DNA of 62,194 nucleotides. Origin: Bradyrhizobium sp. STM 3843. Lineage in GTDB: Bacteria > Pseudomonadota > Alphaproteobacteria > Rhizobiales > Xanthobacteraceae. Below the pieces are notes generated by a model, which was not told where the DNA came from, ran no database searches, and was given only the letters and a program-made list of their open reading frames with translations. Position numbers and translations under genes: made by a program. Below are positions 8,392 through 18,205 of the stretch, piece by piece. How positions within the stretch are numbered: position 1 is the first letter of the stretch; each line of letters starts with the position of its first letter. Where the stretch lies: positions 1 to 62,194 of the forward strand of contig NZ_CAFK01000058.1 of the NCBI RefSeq assembly GCF_000239815.1, read 5' to 3'.

Positions 8392-9168
8392 CTACATCTG
8401 CGTATCGTAGATGGTGAGCTTGAGTGCGGGATCATCATTGGCTTGGAAGCTTGCATATTGCAGCCGCAAGCGCCCCTTTTTCGGATGCTCGAGTAATTTC
8501 TGTCCCGCGGCAGCTCCGCGAACATCATGCGCGGCCCAAAAGCTCTGGAATTCGTGGCTGCCGCGATTGAGCCGATCGATGAGATCGACGAAAGCGGGAT
8601 CGCCGGCCCACAAATCATGCGTGGCGCGGAATTGCGCGACCATGCGCCTCGCCTGCTCCTTCCAGCCCGCGCCAAACAGTTTTCGCGCATGTGGGGTGCA
8701 GAGCACCAGGAGCAACGTGTTGCGCTCCGGCTCGGCAAGCCCTGAGAAACCGAAGATCTCGTCGGCTGCCGCATTCCATGCCAGCACGTCCCAGCGCCGC
8801 CCGGTGATGTAGGCCGGCTGGTTGAGGCCCTCCACCAGCTTGCGCAAATGCACAGGCACATCTTCGCGCACGAACGGCTTGCGGTCAGCGTCGCGCACCA
8901 GCGCCTTGAGATGCGCATGCTCGGCCTTGGATAGCCGCAATGCGCGCGCCAGCGCTTCGATCGTCGACGCCGACGGGTTCACGCTGCGGCCCTGCTCCAG
9001 CCGGATGTACCAGTCGACGCCGATCCCGGCGAGCTCAGCCACTTCCTCGCGCCGCAGGCCCGCGGTGCGGCGCCGCCGTCCGGCCGCAAGCCCGACCGCC
9101 TTCGGCGTCAGCTTTTCACGCCGTGAGCGCAGAAAATTGCCGAATTCGGCCCGACGCGGATCATTCAT
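8392..9168 (-). CDS. XRE/MmyB-type helix-turn-helix transcriptional regulator
   Basis: The 258-residue protein starts at 9168 (MNDPRRAEFGNFLRSRR) behind GGGAGCAACGAG; a longer in-frame reading to 9261 has no such site. Residues about 5-75 form an XRE-type HTH with the MmyB-family signature RRTAGLRREEVAELAGI and IGVDWYIRLEQGR. The C-terminal part (RRWDVLAWNAAADEIFG onward) matches the MmyB-like ligand-binding domain, a PAS-like fold. Regulators of this family commonly sit next to, and control, a divergent oxidoreductase gene, exactly the arrangement here. Two short palindromes lie in the shared promoter region. The ligand is unknown. Confidence 0.88.
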   Translation of the reverse strand: MNDPRRAEFGNFLRSRREKLTPKAVGLAAGRRRRTAGLRREEVAELAGIGVDWYIRLEQGRSVNPSASTIEALARALRLSKAEHAHLKALVRDADRKPFVREDVPVHLRKLVEGLNQPAYITGRRWDVLAWNAAADEIFGFSGLAEPERNTLLLVLCTPHARKLFGAGWKEQARRMVAQFRATHDLWAGDPAFVDLIDRLNRGSHEFQSFWAAHDVRGAAAGQKLLEHPKKGRLRLQYASFQANDDPALKLTIYDTQM

Positions 9169-9211
9169 CTCGTTGCTCCCGATGACCCATGGTCGAACCA
9201 AGCCCGCAAGG

Positions 9212-9252
9212 CTAGGTCCACATAGTCCTAGGATAATACCAGGCCTTCCTGG
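9212..9252. promoter_or_regulatory. Pair of inverted repeats in the divergent promoter region
   Basis: CTAGG (9212-9216) pairs with CCTAG (9227-9231), and CCAGG (9239-9243) pairs with CCTGG (9248-9252). Both lie between the MmyB-type regulator and the oxidoreductase. They are candidate operators for the regulator; this is inference from position and symmetry only. Confidence 0.35.
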
Positions 9253-9303
9253 CTGCAGCATATCCCGGCATGGTCGTGTGCACCATCCAAGACGGAGGAC
9301 ATG

Positions 9304-10383
9304 ATGAAAGCTGCCGTATTAAGAGCGTTTGGATCGCCGCTCGCGATCGAGACCGTTCCCGATCCCGTGCTGGGCACAGGCGAGATCGTGGTCGACGTCG
9401 TGGCGACCGGCGTACTGTCCTACGCCAATGAGGTCTTTAGCGGTGAACGCAACTATCAGCTCCAACTGCCGGTGGTTCCGGGTCCCGGATGCATCGGCCG
9501 TGTGAGCGCGGTCGGCCCCGACGCGACGCATCTGAAGATCGGCGACTGGGTATTCTGCGATCCGACCATTCGTTCCCGCGACAACGCCATGATGCCCGAC
9601 ATCACGCTGCAGGGCTGGAGCGCCCGCGGTCCAGGCGCATTGAAGCTGCAGCGTCATTTCGGCGACGGCGCCTTTGCGGAAAAGGTGCTGGTGCCCACTG
9701 AGAACGCCAAACCCATCGGCGAGATCAGCGAGAGTGACGCCGCGCATTGGTGCGCAATCAACACCCTGCTCGTGCCCTATGGCGGCTTTCTCGCCGCCAA
9801 TCTGCAAGCAGGCGAAACCGTGCTGGTGAGCGGGGCCACCGGCAATTTCGGCAGCGCAGCCGTGGCCGTCGCGCTTGCCATGGGCGCCGCCTGCGTCGTT
9901 GCGCCCGGTCGCAATGAGGCCGTCCTCGCGGACCTGGAGAGCCGCTTCGGCGACCGCGTGCGCACCGTCAGGCTCTCAGGCCATGAGGATGATGATCGCG
10001 AGCGGATGAAGCGTGTGGCGCCCGGACCGATCGATTGCGTGCTCGACATCATGCCGCCGTCAGTGGCGACGAGCGTCGTGCGGGCGGCAATCATGACCGT
10101 GCGCCCATATGGCCGCGCCGTGCTGATGGGCGGCGTCGGCATGCTCGGTGGCGCCGGGCTCGACCTGCCCTATCCCTGGATCATGCGCAATTGCATCACC
10201 ATCCATGGCGTCTGGATGTATCCGCCGGATGCGACCGTCAAGCTGGTGGGATTGATCCGTGGCGGTCTGCTCCGTCTCGATCATTCGGACGTGACGACGT
10301 TCGATCTCGCGCAGGCCAACGAAGCCGTCGCGCATGCCGCGGCACATGCGGGTCCGTTCAGGATGACTGTGATCAAGCCGTAG
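9304..10383 (+). CDS. Medium-chain dehydrogenase/reductase (alcohol dehydrogenase or quinone oxidoreductase type)
   Basis: The 359-residue protein starts MKAAVLRAFGSPLAIETVPDP, a typical opening for the family. Two ATGs are adjacent (9301 and 9304). GGAGG ends 2 bases before the first and 5 before the second, so 9304 is favoured. The GroES-like N-terminal half has PGPGCIGRVSAVGPDATHLKIGD. The nucleotide-binding half has the Rossmann loop VLVSGATGNFGSAAVAVALA. The structural-zinc cysteine cluster is absent, so a zinc-free NADPH-dependent quinone or alkenal reductase activity is plausible. It is transcribed away from the MmyB regulator, which probably controls it, and ends 3 bases before the lolD stop on the other strand. 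The substrate cannot be deduced. Confidence 0.87.
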   Translation: MKAAVLRAFGSPLAIETVPDPVLGTGEIVVDVVATGVLSYANEVFSGERNYQLQLPVVPGPGCIGRVSAVGPDATHLKIGDWVFCDPTIRSRDNAMMPDITLQGWSARGPGALKLQRHFGDGAFAEKVLVPTENAKPIGEISESDAAHWCAINTLLVPYGGFLAANLQAGETVLVSGATGNFGSAAVAVALAMGAACVVAPGRNEAVLADLESRFGDRVRTVRLSGHEDDDRERMKRVAPGPIDCVLDIMPPSVATSVVRAAIMTVRPYGRAVLMGGVGMLGGAGLDLPYPWIMRNCITIHGVWMYPPDATVKLVGLIRGGLLRLDHSDVTTFDLAQANEAVAHAAAHAGPFRMTVIKP

Positions 10384-10386
10384 CCA

Positions 10387-11088
10387 TTAGTCGAGTTCGA
10401 CCACCTTGCCGCCGACGATCGAGACGCGGCGGTCCATGCGGCCGGCGAGCTCCATGTTGTGGGTCGCGATCAGCATCGCGACCCGCGTCGCCTTGATCAG
10501 CTGCATCAGGGCGTGGAACACGTGGTCGGCGGTGGCGGGATCGAGATTGCCGGTCGGCTCGTCGGCCAGCAAGGCGCGCGGAGCGTTTGCGACCGCGCGT
10601 GCAATCGCCACGCGCTGCTGCTCGCCGCCGGAAAGCTCAGCCGGACGATGCTTGATGCGTTCGCCGAGCCCGAGATAGGCCAGAATCTCTGTGGCGCGCT
10701 TCACGGTCTCCGTCCGCTTCAGACCGCGGATCATCTGCGGCAGCATCACGTTCTCAAGCGCGGTGAATTCCGGCAGCAGCCGGTGCGACTGATAGACGAA
10801 GCCGATATCGGTGCGCCGAAGCTGGGTGCGCTCGATATCGGTCAATTGCGAGGTCGGCGCGCCCGCAACGTAGACCTCGCCCTGGTCCGGGCTCTCCAGC
10901 AGTCCCGCGATATGGAGCAGCGTCGACTTGCCCGAGCCTGACGGCGCAACCAGCGCGACCGATTGTCCGGCCCACAGCGCGAGCTTGGCGCCGTCCAGAA
11001 TGGTCAGCGGCACCTCTCCCTGCATGTACTGGCGCTTGATCTCGTGCAGATAGATGACCGGGACATCCTGCGCCCCCTCTTCAGCCAT
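10387..11088 (-). CDS. lolD: Lipoprotein-releasing ABC transporter ATP-binding subunit
   Basis: The 233-residue ATPase energises extraction of outer-membrane lipoproteins from the inner membrane to LolA. The Walker A is APSGSGKST, with alanine in place of the usual first glycine. The signature [14 protein letters not shown] and Walker [13 protein letters not shown] are intact, and the LolD-type [19 protein letters not shown] region is present. It lies 7 bases downstream of the lolC/E-type permease and must form a complex with it. Confidence 0.93.
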   Translation of the reverse strand: MAEEGAQDVPVIYLHEIKRQYMQGEVPLTILDGAKLALWAGQSVALVAPSGSGKSTLLHIAGLLESPDQGEVYVAGAPTSQLTDIERTQLRRTDIGFVYQSHRLLPEFTALENVMLPQMIRGLKRTETVKRATEILAYLGLGERIKHRPAELSGGEQQRVAIARAVANAPRALLADEPTGNLDPATADHVFHALMQLIKATRVAMLIATHNMELAGRMDRRVSIVGGKVVELD

Positions 11089-11095
11089 CGACGCC

Positions 11096-12376
11096 TCACT
11101 CGTAGCGGAGCGCGTCGACCGGATCTAACCGTGCGGCGCGCCAGGATGGGTAGAGGGTGGCCAGAAACGACAAGGTCAACGCCATGATCACGACGGCTGC
11201 AGTCTCGCCGAAATCCACCTCAGCCGGCAGTTTGGAAAGGAAGTAGAGCGTCGGATCGAACAGTTCGGTGGCTGTGAGCCAGGACAGGAACTGCCGGATC
11301 GCCTCGATATTCGCGCAGATCAGAAGTCCCACCATGAACCCGGTCAGGGTCCCGACCACGCCGATCGAGGCGCCGGTAATCAGGAAGATCCGCATGATCG
11401 AGCCTTGCGAGGCGCCCATGGTGCGCAGAATGGCGATATCCTGGCCCTTATCCTTCACCAGCATGATCAGGCCGGAGACGATGTTCAGCGCGGCGACCAG
11501 CACGATCAAAGTGAGGATCAGGAACATCACGTTACGTTCGACCTGAAGCGCGTTGAAGAAGGTCGAATTGCGCTGCCGCCAATCGACCAGGAACACCGGC
11601 CGTCCTGCAGCCTCGGTCACGGTCTTGCGAAACGCCTCGATGCGATCGGGATTGCTGGTGAAGACCTCGATCGCCGTCACGTCGTTGTTGCGGTTGAAAT
11701 AGGCCTGCGCCTCGGTGAGCGGCATGAAGACGAAGCCGGAATCGTATTCCGACATGCCGATTTCGAACACGGCTGCGATCCGGTAGGGCTTGATGCGCGG
11801 CGTGGTGCCCATCGGGGTCACCGCGCCCTTCGGCGACACCAGCGTGATCATGTCGCCGGCATGCAGCGAGAGCTGGTCGGCCAGACGCCGGCCGATCGCG
11901 ACGCCCTGGCCCTCATCGAAATTTTCCAGCGAGCCCTGCTTGATGTTCTTGGCGATCGAAGGAAGGTTGGCGAGGTCCTGGGCGCGGATGCCGCGGATGA
12001 ACACGCCCGCGGCGTTGAACGGCGATGAGCCGAGGCCCTGGCCGTCGACGACGGGCACCGCGAGGCGAATGCCCTGCACCTGACTGATGCGCTCGGACAC
12101 GTCCTTCCAATCGGTGAGCGGCGATTCCAGCGGCTGCACTAGCAGATGGCCGTTGAGGCCGAGGATCTTGTCCAGCAGTTCCTTGCGGAAGCCGTTCATG
12201 ACCGCCATCACGATGATCAGCGTGGCGACCCCCAGCATGATGCCGAGGAACGAGAAGCCCGCGATCACCGAGATGAAGCCTTCGCGCCGCCGCGCGCGCA
12301 AATACCGCCCCGACAGCATCCATTCGAATGGCGCAAAGGGTGGTGTCTGCGAGAGTTCGGTCATGGTGGCATCCAT
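11096..12376 (-). CDS. lolC: Lipoprotein-releasing ABC transporter permease, LolC/LolE family
   Basis: The 426-residue protein has the LolCE architecture: one N-terminal membrane helix ([20 protein letters not shown]), a large periplasmic domain from about residue 55 to 270, and three C-terminal helices. Conserved text includes [21 protein letters not shown] and [18 protein letters not shown]. It ends DPVDALRYE, the family's typical C-terminus. Alphaproteobacteria usually have this single LolC/E-type permease acting as a homodimer with LolD. The start is ambiguous between ATG 12376 and ATG 12364 (MTELSQ); neither has a strong ribosome-binding site. It follows proS, as in the conserved alphaproteobacterial order. 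Confidence 0.92.
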   Translation of the reverse strand: MDATMTELSQTPPFAPFEWMLSGRYLRARRREGFISVIAGFSFLGIMLGVATLIIVMAVMNGFRKELLDKILGLNGHLLVQPLESPLTDWKDVSERISQVQGIRLAVPVVDGQGLGSSPFNAAGVFIRGIRAQDLANLPSIAKNIKQGSLENFDEGQGVAIGRRLADQLSLHAGDMITLVSPKGAVTPMGTTPRIKPYRIAAVFEIGMSEYDSGFVFMPLTEAQAYFNRNNDVTAIEVFTSNPDRIEAFRKTVTEAAGRPVFLVDWRQRNSTFFNALQVERNVMFLILTLIVLVAALNIVSGLIMLVKDKGQDIAILRTMGASQGSIMRIFLITGASIGVVGTLTGFMVGLLICANIEAIRQFLSWLTATELFDPTLYFLSKLPAEVDFGETAAVVIMALTLSFLATLYPSWRAARLDPVDALRYE

Positions 12377-12467
12377 TGCTCGATAATCCCATGATTCGGG
12401 CCAATTGTGGCTGGATTGGCCGGATTGTCGGAGCTCGCTGGTGGATATCCCCCGCGAAGCGGGAAGA

Positions 12468-13787
12468 TCAGCCGGTCAGCCGCGCCACGACGTCGGCCGG
12501 CGACATCATCTCGCGCGCGCCATCGCTGCGCGTCTTGACCTCCACCTTGCCCTCGGCAAGGCTCTTCGGCCCAACCATGATCTGCCAGGGAACGCCGATC
12601 AGATCGGCGGTCGCGAATTTGGCGCCGGCGCGCTGCTCGGTGTCGTCATAGAGCACGTCGACGCCCTTGGCCTGGAGCTCCCGATAGAGCTGCTCGCAAG
12701 CCGCATCGGTGTCGCTGCCGCCCTGCTTGAGATTCATGATCACTGCCCGGAACGGCGCCACCGCCTCCGGCCATTTGATGCCGGCCTCGTCATGGCAAGC
12801 CTCGATGATCGCACCCGCGAGGCGCGACACGCCGACACCATAGGAACCGCCATGAATCGGCACCTCGGCGCCGTCGGGCCCGGCCACCAGCGCCTGCATC
12901 GCCTGTGAATATTTGGTGCCGAAATAAAAGATCTGGCCGACCTCGATACCGCGGGTGTGGACGCGGCGCTCCTGCGGCACCTCGTTTTCGAAGCGCGCGG
13001 CGTCGTGCACGTCCTCGGTGGCGGCATAGAGCGAGGTCCACTGCTTGATGATCGGCGTTAGATCGCCGTCATAATCGACGTCCGCCGGCGGGATCGGCAG
13101 GTCGAGCACGTTGCGGTCGCAATAGACGCCGGACTCGCCGGTCTCGGCGAGCACGATGAATTCATGGCTGAGGTCGCCGCCGATCGGCCCGGTTTCGGCA
13201 CGCATCGGAATGCCCTTCAGCCCCATCCGCGCGAAGGTGCGCAAATAGGCCACGAACATCTTGTTGTAGGCGCGCCGCGCGCCGGCCTCGTCGAGATCGA
13301 AGGAATAGGCATCCTTCATCAGGAATTCGCGGCCGCGCATCACGCCGAAGCGCGGACGCTGCTCGTCGCGGAATTTCCATTGAATGTGATAGAGATTGAG
13401 CGGCAGGCTCCGGTAAGACTTCACGTAAGCGCGGAAGATCTCGGTGATCATTTCCTCGTTGGTCGGCCCGTACAGGAGCTCGCGCTTGTGGCGGTCGCTG
13501 ATGCGCAGCATCTCCGGACCGTAGGCATCGTAACGCCCGCTCTCGCGCCAGAGATCGGCGAGTTGCAGCGTCGGCATCAACAGTTCCAGCGCGCCGGCGC
13601 GGTTCTGTTCCTCGCGCACGATCTGCTCGATCTTCTTCAAGACCTTGAAGCCGAGCGGCAGCCAGGCATAGATGCCGGCGGCCTCCTGCCGCAGCATGCC
13701 GGCACGCAGCATCAGCCGGTGCGAGACGATTTCCGCTTCCTTCGGATTCTCTTTCAGGATGGGCAGGAAGAACCGCGTCAAACGCAT
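12468..13787 (-). CDS. proS: Prolyl-tRNA synthetase, short alphaproteobacterial form
   Basis: The 439-residue class II synthetase charges tRNA-Pro. Motif 2 text [21 protein letters not shown], the proline site around [14 protein letters not shown] and motif 3 [10 protein letters not shown] are visible. The protein lacks the editing insertion of about 180 residues found between motifs 2 and 3 in E. coli-type ProS, as usual for alphaproteobacteria. I chose ATG 13787 ([19 protein letters not shown]), the start shared by homologues; an in-frame ATG at 13829 would add 14 unrelated residues. In many relatives proS directly follows mce-DUF1467. Here about 14 kb of accessory DNA separates them. Confidence 0.95.
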   Translation of the reverse strand: MRLTRFFLPILKENPKEAEIVSHRLMLRAGMLRQEAAGIYAWLPLGFKVLKKIEQIVREEQNRAGALELLMPTLQLADLWRESGRYDAYGPEMLRISDRHKRELLYGPTNEEMITEIFRAYVKSYRSLPLNLYHIQWKFRDEQRPRFGVMRGREFLMKDAYSFDLDEAGARRAYNKMFVAYLRTFARMGLKGIPMRAETGPIGGDLSHEFIVLAETGESGVYCDRNVLDLPIPPADVDYDGDLTPIIKQWTSLYAATEDVHDAARFENEVPQERRVHTRGIEVGQIFYFGTKYSQAMQALVAGPDGAEVPIHGGSYGVGVSRLAGAIIEACHDEAGIKWPEAVAPFRAVIMNLKQGGSDTDAACEQLYRELQAKGVDVLYDDTEQRAGAKFATADLIGVPWQIMVGPKSLAEGKVEVKTRSDGAREMMSPADVVARLTG

Positions 13788-13963
13788 GAGATGAAGCCTT
13801 GAAGATTCGCTTTTGGCCCGGGCAGTCAAACCGGATCACGCGGCAAAACACAAGGCCACACTCAAGAAAAAGCAGCTAAACTGCCGGATTTTCAATCATT
13901 TTACCGGTTTGGCTGAGACGGAGGTTCAATTCAGGACTGGCAATGCCGCACCCCGGGCACGGA

Positions 13964-14473
13964 TCAATGCTGCGGGCCCGCTGCCAATTGCTCGGCAGAC
14001 CACTTGTCCAGCTCGGCAAGATCGGCCGAGCCCTCAATCGTGGAGATCGCGCCATCGCGGCCGATCAGCATGGTGCGCGGAATGTCGCCCTGCCACGACG
14101 GATCGATCTCGAAGCGCAAACGTTCGGCATAGCCGTCGTTGAAGATGAAGTTCTCGGCCGCAGACAGGCCCGCTCGGTCGAGCGTGGCCTGCGTTGCAGC
14201 CGGCAGGTTCGGAACAAGATCAGCGCTGATGGTCACCACGTCGATGCCGGGATGCGCCTTCATGAACTCGCCGAGTTGCGGCAGCTCCACCTTGCAGGGC
14301 CCGCAGGTGACGCCCCAGAAATGGACCAGCGTGGGACGACCTGCATGCGCGTGCAACACCTCGCGCCAGCTGCCGCGCTCGAACGGCTTCAACGGCGAGG
14401 TTGCGGCGAAGATGGCGGACAGGCCGAGCGTCAACCCGGCCAGCGCAACGATACCGAGAACGACGCGTCTCAT
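13964..14473 (-). CDS. TlpA/ResA-like thioredoxin-fold protein, membrane-anchored
   Basis: The 169-residue product starts at 14473, where its ATG overlaps the previous gene's stop as ATGA, indicating translational coupling. Residues about 5-24 form an uncleaved or cleaved export helix. The thioredoxin fold carries the redox motif WGVTCGPC (Cys57, Cys60) and the cis-proline region DIPRTMLIG. TlpA-type proteins in Bradyrhizobium reduce copper-binding thiols during cytochrome oxidase assembly. As the last gene of the copper cluster it may reduce cysteines of the copper carriers or of the CuA subunit. That role is inferred from context. Confidence 0.86.
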   Translation of the reverse strand: MRRVVLGIVALAGLTLGLSAIFAATSPLKPFERGSWREVLHAHAGRPTLVHFWGVTCGPCKVELPQLGEFMKAHPGIDVVTISADLVPNLPAATQATLDRAGLSAAENFIFNDGYAERLRFEIDPSWQGDIPRTMLIGRDGAISTIEGSADLAELDKWSAEQLAAGPQH

Positions 14474-15705
14474 GATTGATCTCCGATCCGCTGGAATCGA
14501 TAGCCATCCGCCTTGGTCATCCAGGACAGATAGATGTGCTCGCCGTCCGCGACGAGCAGCGGATGATCCGACGCATCCTTGGTGCTGGCGATGGCGCTCG
14601 GCTTCGACCACGTGTCGCCGTCGTCGCGAGATTGCATGATCATGACGGTCGTGGTCTCGCCATCAAACTCCTTCCACGCCAGCGTGGTTACGGCCTTGGT
14701 CGACAGGACATAAGGCCGCGTCGGATTTCTGTCCGCCTGGCCGATCGGGATCGGCGCGGAGAAGGTGTGGCCGCCATCGCGTGAGTGGGCGTAGAACAAT
14801 CCCTTGCGCGTCTTTCCGTTCGTGTACCAGGCGACGTGATAGGCGCCGGTCGGCGAGACCGCGAGGCTCGGTCCGTGATGCGGACAGGCCTTGATCTGCC
14901 AGTCATCCTCGCTGACCCGGTAGACTTCCCCTGGCGTGGCAAGATCGTTGAAAGTCACGATGGCATGGTCGCGCACGCCGCCATCGAAAATGTTGCGGAA
15001 CACCACCACCGGCCGGCCCGGGCCGGCAAAGGCGAGGCCGAGCCGGCAGCATTCGCAGGTGTTGTCCTGGGCGAGCTTTGCCTCGGTGTAGCTCGCGCCG
15101 CCATCGTGCGATGACGCGAAGAACAGCCCTGCCCCGTCATAGGCCTGGCCCGCCTCCTTGGCGGGAACGCGGTTGCGCTTGTCGAGCCAGGCTGCAAACA
15201 CCGTTCCGTCCTCATCGAGCGCCAGCGCTTGGAAACGCTGGCTCACGGTGTTGGCGGTGATCGGATTCACCGGCGCGAACGTCTTGCCGCCATCATCGGA
15301 GCGCGTGTACAGCACCTCGCCGTTGAAGGCCTGATCGCGAAAGGTCGCAAATGCCACCGCAATGCCGCCCTTGCGGTCGACCACGACCGCCGGGCGGGCA
15401 TCCGGTCCCCAGTCGAGATTGAGCTTTTGCGTCGTCACTGGCACCGGCTGCGAGAACGTCCCACCGGCATCTTGAGAGTTCGCGACCGAGACAAGCCCGC
15501 CCGCCATCCAGGTCAGCCATAGCGTCCCATCGGCGGCGAAAAACGGCGTCACCTTGGTCGCGCATCTCAACTCCGTCCCCTCGCAGGCCGCCTCAGAAGC
15601 ATGCTGGTGGCTCATCTGCGCGGAAGCCGGCGATTGCAGCGCGGCTGCAAAGGCAACCGCGAGACCGGCGCCGACAATCGATCGGATCATTGCAAGCGTC
15701 CTCAT
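14470..15705 (-). CDS. Exported Asp-box (BNR) beta-propeller protein of the copper cluster
   Basis: The 411-residue protein has a signal peptide (MRTLAMIRSIVGAG, cleavage near SAQ). Several Asp-box repeats follow: SDDGGKTF, SHDGGASY, SRDGGHTFS and SRDDGDTW, indicating a six-bladed sialidase-like propeller. True sialidase is unlikely, because the family's arginine triad is not evident and the context is copper. It has possible metal ligands: MSHQH after the signal, a CECC cluster (Cys217, 219, 220) and CPHHG (274-278). Its ATG overlaps the receptor's stop as ATGA and its stop overlaps the next ATG, so all three are coupled. I infer a periplasmic copper-handling or receptor-partner role. Confidence 0.75.
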   Translation of the reverse strand: MRTLAMIRSIVGAGLAVAFAAALQSPASAQMSHQHASEAACEGTELRCATKVTPFFAADGTLWLTWMAGGLVSVANSQDAGGTFSQPVPVTTQKLNLDWGPDARPAVVVDRKGGIAVAFATFRDQAFNGEVLYTRSDDGGKTFAPVNPITANTVSQRFQALALDEDGTVFAAWLDKRNRVPAKEAGQAYDGAGLFFASSHDGGASYTEAKLAQDNTCECCRLGLAFAGPGRPVVVFRNIFDGGVRDHAIVTFNDLATPGEVYRVSEDDWQIKACPHHGPSLAVSPTGAYHVAWYTNGKTRKGLFYAHSRDGGHTFSAPIPIGQADRNPTRPYVLSTKAVTTLAWKEFDGETTTVMIMQSRDDGDTWSKPSAIASTKDASDHPLLVADGEHIYLSWMTKADGYRFQRIGDQS

Positions 15706-18107
15706 TTGAATGCCACCTTCATGCCGGCCAAGAAGGCGCGGGGCGCGCCTGCGTAAATCGAGTTGGTCGTATTGGCGAGAACGCTCGCCGGGTTCTGCAC
15801 CCCGGCCCCGGTCACGGAGTCCGAGATGTTGTTCGCGGAAGCGACATAGGTGCGGTCGAACACGTTCCGGACCTCAAAGAACACGTTGAGCGTCTTGAAC
15901 GTGTCGGAGGGCAGCTCGGTCTTGTAGTGAATATTGAGATTGACCAGTTCGTAACCCGGTGCCTTCAGCAAATTCGCATTGTCCATGTAGAAGGCGTCTT
16001 TCCACTGCACCTCGACGAACGCGCCAAGCCCCGCGAACCGGCCCGTCTCCTGGTCATAGCCGAGCCGTGCGGTCAGCTCGTTCGGCGAGATGCCGGGGAT
16101 CTTGTTGCCGACGCGGTTGAAGCTGAACACGGTCGCGCCGCTCGCAAGGTTCTCCGTATATTCCGTGTAGACCTCGTCGAGGTAGGTATAGGCTGCCGTG
16201 AACTGCCAGCCGGGAAAGAACTTCCAGTCGGCAGCGAGCTCGAAGCCGCGATGCTCCGACCGAGGTGCGTTGAATGAGTAGGTCACGCCAGAGATGGGGG
16301 TTGCCTGATTGACGATCTCGTTGCGGAAGAATTCGTAGAATCCGGTGGCACTAAGCGTCAGCGTGCGGTTCGGCGTCCAGTCGACGCCGAGGTCATAGCC
16401 GAGATTGGTCTGTGCATTCAGGCCCGTGTTGTTGCCGGAGGCGCCGTTCGGCAGCACGAACAAATTGGAGACCTGCGGGGTTCCGTAGCCGGTCGCGACG
16501 CGGGCGCGCAGCAGCCAGTCGCTGGAGACCTTGTAGAGCAGCGAAAGCTCCGGCGCGGTGTTCTGGAACGCGCGGTCTGCCGACGTCAGTGCCGTGCTCG
16601 CGACACCTGCCAGGCCCGAATAGGTGTAGGCGGTATTCGTTCCTCTCAGATGCGTGGTCTCCCAACCCACCCCCGCGACGGCGGTCAACGCCGCTGTCAG
16701 CTTGAGTTCCTCACGGGCGCGCAGACCGTAGTTCGTCGTGACGCTGAACAGGTTGCTCGAGAGACGCCCGAGTGTCGCGTCACCGCCGGGCATCACGTTG
16801 CGGGTGTCTCCGGACGACGTCAGCGTATTGTAGAAAGTTCCGAAAAACGAGGTTGAATCCAGGCCGAAGATCTCACCGCGCTTGGTGATGTCGCTCATGT
16901 AGTTGTAGGATGGATAGTCCCCGATCGCGCTGGTAGATCCAGTCGGCTGGCTGATGTTGCGATCGTCGAACACGAACTGATTGCGCCAGGTCATCGTGTT
17001 GTCGAAATCATGCTCCCAACGGCCACCGACGATGGTCCTGCGGTCGTTGCGACCAAGCCCGGCCTGGAGCGCCGTTTCCTTGTCGGTTCCGGCTGCAGTG
17101 TTGAAACCGTTGTTGTTGAGCGTCACGGTGCCGCACCCCGCCGCGAGCGAAGTTCCGCTCGTGCAGCCCAGCTGGTACGGATTTTGATAGTACTGGTTCA
17201 ACGACGAGCGGATCGGTAGCCGTGCGAGCAGAGCATTGTTGATGATCTTGACCGTGAAGCGGTCGTCCGGCGTCGCCTTGTAGGTGCCAAGGAAATTGAC
17301 GGTCTGGGTGTTGAACCAGCTGTTGCCGAGAAAGCCGTCGCCCCGCGCGTCGCTGGCGAACAACGAGGCCTCGAAATTGCCAACCTTCTTCCCTGCGGTG
17401 AGATAGTTGCTGAGATAGCCGAAGCTGCCGCCCTCGCTGCCGATCTCGACGCCGTCGATGGTCCCGCCCGGACGGGTGCGGAAATTGATCGCGCCGCCGG
17501 TGGCGTAGTTGCTATACAGCGCCGAGGACGGCCCTCGGATCACGTCGACTGCGCCATAGGCGTGGGGATCGATCAGGTCGGTCCGCGACAGGCCGTCGGG
17601 CTGCGTGACGGGAAAGCCGTCATCGAACACGACGATGTTGCGGATTGCGAAGCCGTTACGCGCATTCGATCCGCGGATCGAGATGCCGGAGTCGCGCGGG
17701 CCGTTGCCCTGCTTCAGTGAGATGCCGGGACTATCCCGCAGGATGTCGTTCACCGAGAACACCGGCCTGTTCTCGAAGCGGCTGCGGTCGATCGTGGTCG
17801 CAGTCTGGCCTGTCGGGGCCTGATCGATCCTGGCCCGCGCCTCGCCCGCAGTCCCCCGCCCCGTCTCGGGTGGGGCCTGCGCAGAGCCGGAACCAGCGGC
17901 GAGTTGGGCCGCCGTGGAGCGACGCGCAACAGCCGGCTGCGCGGGCAGCCTTTGCTTGCGGACGGCACGATGCGCCGTTGTGCGCGGCGCGTCGATCGTG
18001 ACTGCCGGCAGTTCCTTGCTGTCCTCTGCGAACACTGCGGCCGGTTGCATCAGCACGAGCTCGACAGCAATCACGCTCGTCCCCGCGAGCGCATGACGAC
18101 CAAACAT
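15702..18107 (-). CDS. TonB-dependent outer-membrane receptor, probably for copper or a copper complex
   Basis: The 801-residue protein has a signal peptide (to about AVFA, residue 27). An Ala/Pro/Arg-rich spacer of roughly 80 residues follows. The plug domain begins ENRPVFSVNDILRDSPGI and includes SGISIRGSNARNGFAIRNI, DVIRGPSSALYSNYATGG and INFRTRPGG. A 22-stranded barrel with long loops fills the rest, ending GAPRAFLAGMKVAFK. The receptor would use TonB energy to bring a scarce ligand into the periplasm. Sitting between PCu(A)C/CopCD genes and a TlpA-like gene it most likely takes up copper. B. diazoefficiens PcuB is a TonB-dependent receptor in a copper-starvation operon (established knowledge), so this could be its counterpart. 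Confidence 0.88.
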   Translation of the reverse strand: MFGRHALAGTSVIAVELVLMQPAAVFAEDSKELPAVTIDAPRTTAHRAVRKQRLPAQPAVARRSTAAQLAAGSGSAQAPPETGRGTAGEARARIDQAPTGQTATTIDRSRFENRPVFSVNDILRDSPGISLKQGNGPRDSGISIRGSNARNGFAIRNIVVFDDGFPVTQPDGLSRTDLIDPHAYGAVDVIRGPSSALYSNYATGGAINFRTRPGGTIDGVEIGSEGGSFGYLSNYLTAGKKVGNFEASLFASDARGDGFLGNSWFNTQTVNFLGTYKATPDDRFTVKIINNALLARLPIRSSLNQYYQNPYQLGCTSGTSLAAGCGTVTLNNNGFNTAAGTDKETALQAGLGRNDRRTIVGGRWEHDFDNTMTWRNQFVFDDRNISQPTGSTSAIGDYPSYNYMSDITKRGEIFGLDSTSFFGTFYNTLTSSGDTRNVMPGGDATLGRLSSNLFSVTTNYGLRAREELKLTAALTAVAGVGWETTHLRGTNTAYTYSGLAGVASTALTSADRAFQNTAPELSLLYKVSSDWLLRARVATGYGTPQVSNLFVLPNGASGNNTGLNAQTNLGYDLGVDWTPNRTLTLSATGFYEFFRNEIVNQATPISGVTYSFNAPRSEHRGFELAADWKFFPGWQFTAAYTYLDEVYTEYTENLASGATVFSFNRVGNKIPGISPNELTARLGYDQETGRFAGLGAFVEVQWKDAFYMDNANLLKAPGYELVNLNIHYKTELPSDTFKTLNVFFEVRNVFDRTYVASANNISDSVTGAGVQNPASVLANTTNSIYAGAPRAFLAGMKVAFK

Positions 18108-18205
18108 AGTTGAATCTTCCCATTGCCGGCACGACGGCCGGTCTTCCTGAGATCAATGATTGACGAGATTGACGGCGCGGGCTGAGCCCGCACCGCCGAC
18201 AACGA

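Noticed and set aside
13868..13890. Small hairpin with T-run downstream of the TlpA-like gene
   Set aside because: GCAG/CTGC is only 4 bp; too weak to call a terminator.
14470..15705. Sialidase activity for the Asp-box protein
   Set aside because: Asp boxes define only the propeller; the catalytic arginine triad is not evident and the genomic setting is copper handling.
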